Source: Epiperipatus broadwayi (Eukaryota > Onychophora > Udeonychophora > Euonychophora > Peripatidae). From it: a stretch of 64,000 nucleotides of DNA. Position numbers and translations under genes: made by a program. Below the pieces are notes generated by a model. It searched no databases. It was given only the letters and a program-made list of their open reading frames with translations, and was not told where the DNA came from. The stretch's first letter is position 1; the number at the start of each line of letters is the position of its first letter. Below are positions 57,225 to 64,000 of the stretch, one piece after another. The stretch is from the NCBI GenBank assembly GCA_028023455.1, contig JAQFVV010012394.1:20106353-20170352 (forward strand), in the 5' to 3' direction.

Positions 57225-57410
57225 AATGTTTTGACATATAAGTATCAAATTTTCTACACACAACTTTTTTTTTCATATGTCATAGCATAGGCTGGGGGGG
57301 CAATAACCATCTCCAATCAACTGCTTGCTAAGAAGGTGACTGTGCTGACCTCTCAGCTAACAATGCTCAATGTTTTGATATATAAGTATCAAATTTTCTG
57401 CACTCACAAC
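57225..57410 (-). mobile_element. SINE-1 flanked by 40-bp direct repeats
   Basis: The minus-strand body (57265-57368) keeps AGCATTGTTAGCTGAGAGG and TATGACATATGAAAAAAA but its B-box is destroyed. It is bounded by near-identical copies of AATGTTTTGA.ATATAAGTATCAAATTTTCT (57225-57264 and 57369-57410), which belong to repeat G. The SINE has inserted into repeat G. Confidence 0.75.
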
Positions 57411-57540
57411 TTCAACACTAAACAGTTCAGATAAAAGTATATTAAAGATTTATTAATTATTGGTCTAACTAGAGATTACTGTACCACTACTAGCTGAGAT
57501 ATAAACTTTTATCCCAGTTAAAGATACAAAATATTTTGAC
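57370..57540. repeat. Repeat G, second long copy
   Basis: It shares with 41400-41575 the blocks TATAAGT.TCAAA, TGCACTCACAACTT, CTAGAGATTA and ATAAACTTTTA in the same order. Its 5' part is duplicated on the other side of the SINE-1 insertion. Confidence 0.5.
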
Positions 57541-57889
57541 AGTGGGGGATATTAGTGTGCCAGGAAGAGAGAAGCAAAAAGCAAACAACTTGACAAATAG
57601 ACAAAAAAAAATATTTATTGACCCAGTTAAGAAGATATGTCAATATTTTGAACATTTTGGGCAATTTTACCACTCATATTATAATGTAAATATCATTTAA
57701 CATTTGTCAATCCAATACAGTGTTTTTTACACCACTTCAACTATGAACCATATGAAAAAAAAAATGCAACTATTAATTAGTGAGTGTTTACATCCAATGG
57801 AATTGGATTTAAATAATGTGAGTATATAACATTACAGTGGTCTATTTGTATTATATAATTATTTCTAAAGTGATAGTATATTTTCTGCA

Positions 57890-57975
57890 TGGTTTAATGT
57901 AGTGGTAGAATACCAGACCCTGGGGTGTAATGTCCCCAGATTGATTCCATCCAGTGCTTAAACTTCTTTTTAACT
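57890..57975 (+). mobile_element. SINE-2
   Basis: Plus strand: GGTTTAATGTAGTGGTAGAATACCAGACC (A-box region), CCCCAGATTGATTCCATCC (B-box) and CAGTGCTTAAACTTC. It is the best-preserved tRNA-like head of this family in the window. Confidence 0.65.
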
Positions 57976-58199
57976 CCTGAACAATAAAGTAGACAGTTAT
58001 TAAAATTAACAATATTATGCCATGCCTTGTCATCATTTAAAGACAAAAAACATATCTGCTTGGTTTTTCAGGTAAGAAAAGAAAATATTTTATTTTGGTG
58101 CATATGGTTATTCATTTCATTATTGCTGTTTGTTATCTTTGTTTTCTGCCATATTTTTAAAGCATGATACTATTTTTTTTATAATTATATTATCATGGA

Positions 58200-58345
58200 T
58201 ATATATAAGACAATTTCAATCTGCTTATTTTGCCAAATATAATTAGCCTGACAATTTAACTTTCACTTTTAGCCTGGGGAAATTATCTTTCATTAGCTGC
58301 TGGTCTAAATAAAGTGTTTTCTAATTAAGTAATTATAAATGAATA
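58200..58345. repeat. Repeat F-like segment
   Basis: CACTTTTAGCCTGGGG and AAGTGTTTTCTAATTAAGTAATTA match the loop of the foldback at 734-972. Its arms are not clear here. Confidence 0.4.
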
Positions 58346-58439
58346 ACTCCACACATGCATCATTATCAACAGTATTCCGTCAATTGTACAGGTCTATAGA
58401 GTAGTCACATAATCAATTCATCTATTTTTCCATTCCATT

Positions 58440-58860
58440 CTCTATTGTTCAGCTCTTTAATTCCATGTAACTTTTCCCATCTCATATCATCCAACAATGT
58501 CAGTCTCTTCCATTCTTTCTTCTTACTTCCACTCACCATTCCCTCCTAAACATTTTTCATTAAACTAATTTTTTTCTTAATATATGACCAATCCAGTTTC
58601 TTTCTCTCTCTGATTTCCTCAAGTACTTTTTTTTCATTTACTCTTTTCAAAACAGTTATTTTATTTATCCCACTGATTTTTTCTATTCTTCTCCATGTCC
58701 ACATCTCAAAGGCTTCCAATCTGTTTCTAATTTTATTATTCATTCTATTTTTCTCCATGTTCACATCTCAAAGGCTTTCAATCTGTTTCTAATTTTATTA
58801 TTCATTGTCCACAACAATTCATACAATAGTTCAATCCACACATAGTATTTAATTAATCTC
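58440..58860 (-). pseudogene. LINE-C C-terminal segment
   Basis: The open part 58546-58764 reads NKIRNRLEAFEMWTWRRIEK, ISGINKITVLKRVNEKKVL and WSYIKKK. A duplicated block (MNMEKNRMNNKIRNRLEAFEM against the sequence just upstream at 58760-58805) shows a small tandem duplication of about 62 bases. It matches the fragment at 2225-2700. Confidence 0.75.
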
Positions 58861-58929
58861 TTTTTTTAATTCTCTCTTCAAAAGTCCACAAAATATTTTA
58901 AATAAATGTTATCTTTGTCAGTGCTGTTC

Positions 58930-60010
58930 TTCTTTTAACTTCTTCCATCCTCACTCAACCAACCACCCAAATATCTAAATCCCTTTACCTGTTGAACTAT
59001 GTTATCATGGATTTCAATTTTCAGTCTTTTTGCATTTCTCCTTATCCATAAACACTTAGTCTTTTCAACATTAATCTTTATTCCACATTCCATACATTCT
59101 TCTTTCAATTTATTCAACATATTCTGAAGACATTTTTCATCCTCAGCTATAAGAGCCATATCATCTGCAAATCATATGCATTTTATTATTCTACCTCCAA
59201 CATTTGCTCTTTCTCAGTCTAAATAATTATTTAGCCTGTCTTCTAAATAAATATTAAAAAGAACAGGTGATGACATACTGCATTCTTATCTAACTCCACT
59301 TTCTATATTCACTTCAACAGTCTTATTATTCTCCAATTTAATTCTTATTCTTTGTCCATTATATATATTCCAAATCAATCTTCTCTTTCCAAAATACTCC
59401 TTTGAATGGTCATAAGTTTAATCCAGATTACTCTATGAAGTGATTTTCTAAATCCACAGAATGTATTTATCTTTTTCAATATATCTCTCTGCAATTATTC
59501 TACCAATACTAATAGCATCTCTTGTACTACTTTTTCCTCTCTGAAAACCAATCTGTTCCTTTCCAACTCCATAAAATTCTTTGAGTTAAAATCTTAAATA
59601 AAACTTTAGAAGCATGAGATAACAAACTTATTGGTCTGTACTCTTCACATTTAACAGCTTTCTTCTTTTTAGCAATTGGAATCATTATACTTTTTAAAAA
59701 ATCTTCAGGCCAAACTCCACTATTATATCTCAAATTGCAAAATCCAATTATGTCCTTTATAGTAAATTCTCCCCCTTTAAAAAAAAAATTCTATATGTAT
59801 TGTATCAAATCCAACAGTCTTACCATTCTTCATATGTGCAATTGACTTTATTACTTCATCTGTCAATATGTCCATACCTTTATCATCTACTTCAATAGCA
59901 TCTTCATTTTCAAGTTCATAATTAATTAAATTATCTCTTCTAAATAGACATGCATTGCATATTTTTAATATATCATTGCTATCAGTTAATCTCTCTCCAT
60001 TCCTCATCAA
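58930..60010 (-). pseudogene. LINE-C reverse transcriptase
   Basis: From 60010 down: a linker with ILTDEVIKSIAHMKNGKTVG, WPEDFLKSIMIPIAKKKKA, EEYRPISLLSHASKVLFKIL, WFSERKK (family 'QFGFRKG'), then the catalytic FADDMALIAEDE at about 59125-59168 and INVEKTKCLWI, ending VKGFRYLGGWLSEDG. Between 59520 and 59170 the block containing the first Asp and the G.RQG motif is broken by many stops. Confidence 0.85.
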
Positions 60011-60429
60011 TTAACATTTCATATTCTATCAAATTCCAGATCACATCTTTTCACTGATGAAGTATTTCTATCTCTCTACATTCTTATCTCAACCATTTTT
60101 TTTTTGCTAAATCTGTTTCTCTTCTTAGCTCATTATTAATTTTTTTCTATGCACTTTGCATTTTCTTAGTATTTACATTTTTCCATCTTCTCCATACTTC
60201 CATTTGTTCCAACATACCTTCCATTATCCAAGGTCATTTAGATTTCTTTACTCAAATAATATCTATTTCATTTTTTGCTGTTTTTAAGAATCCTTCTTTA
60301 ATTCTACATCAACACTTATCAGACTTAATATATTAATTATCTTTAACAAGACTTTTTATTTCATTTTTACATATAAATCAAATTTTCCGTTTTCCATTTC
60401 TCTCAATTTATCCAAGTCCCATCTTACAT

Positions 60430-61200
60430 ATCTTTTCCCTCTTTTAATTCTTTTTAAACTCAACATTAATTTAACCATAACTAAATTATGATCTGAGTTT
60501 ATATCAGCACCAGACAAAGCTTGTGAACCCTTAATAGAATCCTTTTATTTATCCTGAATCAATATATAATCAATTTGATAACATTCTCTATCATCTGGAG
60601 CTTTCCATGTATACAATCTTCTTATATGTTTTCTAAAACAAGTGTTTGCATTTACAAATCCATTCCTCTTACAGAATTGTACAAGCCGGTTACTTCTTTC
60701 ATTTCTTTTTTCCAATACCATAATTTCCAACATTTTTCCTTCCTTACCTTTCCCCACAACAGCATTCCAATCACCCAATAGCAATATACATACATTTTTT
60801 CTTTCATGTTAGATAATTTTCTCTATCTTCTCATATATTTCATCAATTTCAATATCCTCATGACTAGTAGTCAACAGATAAACTTGTATGATTACCAAAT
60901 CCCTAGGACTTGCATTTATTCACATTGTCATCAGCCTATCATGAATACAATCAACCTTTGTTACACTATTCCAAATTCTCTTCCCACCATCAATGTCAAC
61001 TCCATTAATTGATTTATCATTGCATGAATAAAATAACTTCACATCTCCACTACTTATTTTGTCACATCCATTTCACCTCCCTTTGCTTAATCCTATAACA
61101 TCGAGATTATTTATACACAATTCAAGTTTTCCAATTTTCCATCTCTTTTCAAAAATCTAACATTCCACATGCTAATTCTCAAGGTGTCTTCTCTAAATTA
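60430..61200 (-). pseudogene. LINE-C APE-type endonuclease
   Basis: The minus reading gives LRISMWNVRFLKRDGKLENL (N-terminal Asn), DVIGLSKGR (the catalytic Glu side, altered), ISSGDVKLFYS, DLVIIQVYLLTTS, LLGDWNAVVGKGKEGK (GD.N motif), RRLYTWKAPDDRECYQIDYI and a terminal SDHNLV. A stop lies after IQDK near 60545 and others between 60790 and 61150. The domain order is complete but not translatable. Confidence 0.85.
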
Positions 61201-61480
61201 ATAAAGTTTATGAGGATTTCGCAGGTTTACAACTTGAATAGCAGTCCTGCCAGGCAAAACACCAAAGCCATTTTTAGTTAAGGTTTCAATACAAAATGTA
61301 ATGATTCCTGTAGAATATATTCATAATAAAACAAAGGAATTATAAGGCAAAGTGGTTTCCCATTCCCTTCTTTGTCCAGTAATAGCCTTCATAACAGGCT
61401 TAATACACAAACTGAATCACAAAAAATGAACATCCATCTACCACTTTCTCTACACCATTGTCACCTATAGCAGTCTTACA

Positions 61481-64000
61481 CTGAGTTTAAAGAATGCTGT
61501 TGCTGATCCAGCACCCAGTGGGATGTAAACCATGGCCTGTCTTCTTCACCACTCCCTGATAGTGAATGTTGTCTCTTTGTCAGTGACTTTTTTTATAGTA
61601 CTTTGCTTATTTGCAGCTAATCTTCATATCTGAAGGCCATTTTACCATCTACAATCTGGGGATGCCCTTAGTGGAATGGGACTCATACCCTACAATCCAA
61701 GCCATATATATATATTTTAACGATCAATGAATGGGCCTTAAACGTATCTGCACTACACGGGCGCCATCTAGGCGTTTGAACCTAAAAAAATTTATATAGT
61801 AGGCAGATACGTAAGTTAAGATTCAAAAAAAAACTTTTATATATATTATTCCGACCGTTTGCCCAATGTCACTAGCTCATGGAGTAGCAGATTTAAAGGA
61901 TTTTATAAGTTTTAATAGATTTCTATTCTCAAAGTATATATTAAATATTTAGAACAATAAAATAAAAGAAGCCACTGCCAGTAATTAACACACAAGTAGA
62001 TTTTTATTAACGCACATTTAAAATTGAGGAATAAATTTATTTTTAGATTTTAACATTAATATTTTTTTTAAAATTTAAATTACTATTTTAAATAGATCAC
62101 ATAGATGGATATTTAAATTATATTTTACTTTAGCATGTCGAGCATAGATAGTCTACATAGATTTTTTTTTTTTTTCACTTAAAAACTTATCAAAACATTC
62201 ATTCAATCTCAGACTAAAAGTTCGTAGTCAACCCAATGCCTGCTTCCAGATATATAGTCGCAATCATTGCAATATGAAGATGCTAGCATAAAACCACGCA
62301 GACAGGAATGTGCATCTGACAGCATGATATTATTTGAAGGAAATGATCCATGTCTAGAACAGGAAAGTGCATCTGTCAGATGAAGGAATCATGTATATAT
62401 ATATTTTTTTAAAGAGTGCTACTTATGGGGGGACAGCGGTCTTTCTGCTGACTTATAAATCCCTGTCCATAGAGCTAGAAGGGGTTAATGGTGCAGGAAA
62501 TACATCTGCAACCATTGCAACGGTATGACTGCCTCTTTGGGGTCATGCATTCAGGTAGGCACGTTGCCCTGCATGCTAAACACACTTCACATTACATTAA
62601 TATAAACGTCTATATATCTCTTTATTTAGCACTGACCCAACCACGAAACAAATAGCCTGAAATTAAAATCCCTTAAATTAAATATAAACGAATTTAAACA
62701 TAGTTATTAATCTTTATCCATGCAGCTATCTACACCCAACTTTAAATTTAATACATTTTAGTTAAAACAATACACACAAAAAAAATATGAAATGGAAATG
62801 ATTGCTTAAACATCTACATAAAAAAATATCAATAATTGAATTTGCATTCTTTAAGTCAGATAAGAGTTCTTATTTTCAGTTATTAATTACTTGCAATTTT
62901 AGGAAAGTTCTTATTAGATAGACACAATAGTTCATACTTTACGGATTTAATAGATTGAGAAGTCCATCTTCGTGGTGATCACTTTCGTAGATTTTGTCCT
63001 TATTTAAAATGAAACTGCGACTTGCCATGCATTTGGTCAGGAACTGTCATCCAGAGGCCTCAGCTGGTTGTCCGGAAAATTAAATTTATTGCAGACTTCC
63101 ACATCGTGAAAATCTGCAATATAGCTAGTTATAACGATCTATTCATAGTCAGCTCTAAGATAACAATTATAATAATAATTTGGCTTTTATATTTTTATTA
63201 GTCTCTTATCATTAAATCTTGAGATTCAACGAGCAAGACGTCACTAATCCATTTGTGTTTCAGTTATGGTCCGTGCTGTCATTTTCGTGTTTGCATTGGT
63301 CATTTAATTCCTTTGTATTCTCTTATCTGACCATTTAATTTATTTTACATGCCTCACGAGGTATTTTGCTTTTGAACAATCATTTAATTAATAAGACAAT
63401 CATTTCCATTTTCTAAGACTATAGAAATCAACATTATTTCTATTTTTAAAATATCAATCTTTATATCTTTACTTTTTTACCAAAAAAATTACTTTCAAAT
63501 ATTTTTATTTTTTAAAAGTTTTTAAAGTTGTCCATCATGCGATCTATATATACGTTAAACAGTTTTTAAATCAATTTTTATTTATGATCTTTTATTTTAA
63601 TTTTAAAATAATGTGGCGGGATATTACATTCCGTTACAATATATATATATGAAGAAATAATCTTTATGAGTGGAGGTGAATTTATATACTTAGTAAAAAA
63701 AATCACATAAATACATATTTTTAGCACAATATCTTTCATAATATAGAAAACTTAAATCTATAGAAACGTCTTCTATATAGAAGCCATCTTTTACTTTATG
63801 AGAGAATTATATAATGGGAAAATATCGAACTAATAGCACAGACACGAAGATCCAGGTGTTTAAACTTCTGGTTCATCTGATAAGTGTTGTTGCATACATA
63901 AGTGAGGAAGAGGAATCTAAATTTTTAATGGTTGAAATATTTCAGAGTTGAGATGAGGAATGTGCTGACAAAATCAAAAATCAATTTAAAAATGTTATTT
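61481..64000. other. No gene recognised at the right edge
   Basis: No coding frame above 60 codons with a domain was found. A short inverted pair ACGTATCTGC/GCAGATACGT lies at 61742-61751 and 61803-61812. Three loose copies of CAGGAA.GTGCATCTG occur at about 62301, 62361 and 62492. Bases 62400-62590 are less AT-rich. A (TA)n tract lies at 63639-63650. The region could be regulatory or old repeat; nothing specific is supported. Confidence 0.4.

Larger units (their letters stand above)
58365..61480 (-). mobile_element. LINE-C, long decayed copy
   Basis: This minus-strand LINE runs from a 5' region (near 61480, including GAATGGGAAACCACTTTGCC) through endonuclease, RT and C terminus to a GTTGATAATGATG 3' end at 58365. 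The same end is at 2690. Motif order resembles the RTE-like proteins often annotated 'craniofacial development protein 2-like'. Stops and frameshifts are dense, so it is old. Confidence 0.85.

Noticed and set aside
1-64000. CRISPR array, prophage, operon or bacterial defence system
   Set aside because: No regularly spaced identical repeats and no prokaryotic gene organisation; all recognisable proteins are animal transposon types.

Overview
The window is eukaryotic and almost certainly from an invertebrate animal. It is very AT-rich and has no dense gene order, no operons and no ribosome-binding sites. Instead it holds many decayed interspersed repeats of animal type: several APE-type LINEs, a Penelope-like element (PLE) with a GIY-YIG endonuclease, a GTF2IRD2-like hAT transposon, mariner and pogo/Tigger relics, a Ty3/Gypsy gag relic and tRNA-derived SINEs. 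This mixture is common in chelicerates, other arthropods and some molluscs. I cannot place the species and give 'arthropod, perhaps chelicerate' only as a weak guess.

No complete host gene is visible. The only plausible host coding segment is a 79-base candidate exon at 36398-36476 with a good acceptor, a consensus donor and one open frame. The rest looks intergenic or like one or more long introns.

Layout. 0-5 kb: mariner-HTH relic, a foldback repeat, ends of LINE-B and LINE-C, a SINE-3 fragment. 5.2-8.5 kb: the RT tail of LINE-E on the minus strand, split by a hAT transposon with TIRs and an 8-bp target duplication. 9-10.3 kb: PLE terminal-repeat relics. 11.3-13.1 kb: 5'-truncated LINE-A with one premature TGA. 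14.8-23.2 kb: PLE and SINE-2 fragments, a tandem duplication, four LINE-B tails, three SINE-1 copies. 25.6-26.4 kb: pogo/Tigger-like remnant. 27.5-31.7 kb: a PLE body between two PLE-type terminal repeats that carry degenerate hammerhead-like cores. 32.5-36.3 kb: two more LINE-A copies, a palindromic SINE-3, and foldback H split from its companion sequence by LINE-A. 36.4-41.6 kb: candidate exon, LINE C2H2 tail, two SINE-1 copies, Gypsy gag relic, second PLE endonuclease. 42.7-46.9 kb: two foldback H copies, a LINE-A tail, SINE-2, a shortened mariner. 48 kb: a direct duplication. 50.2-53.8 kb: the longest LINE-A (endonuclease, RT, C-terminal CCHC), minus strand. 54.5-57.5 kb: a cluster of inverted repeats and a SINE-1 flanked by 40-base direct repeats. 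58.2-61.5 kb: LINE-C, endonuclease to C terminus, minus strand, heavily frameshifted. 61.5-64 kb: no gene seen.

The elements do not form one pathway. SINEs have no enzymes and presumably borrowed LINE machinery. The clearest larger-scale pattern is that several unrelated families appear as head-to-head inverted pairs with short loops, in one case bounded by a perfect 16-bp target duplication. Family names LINE-A to LINE-E, SINE-1 to SINE-3, and foldback F, G and H are labels used only in this annotation.
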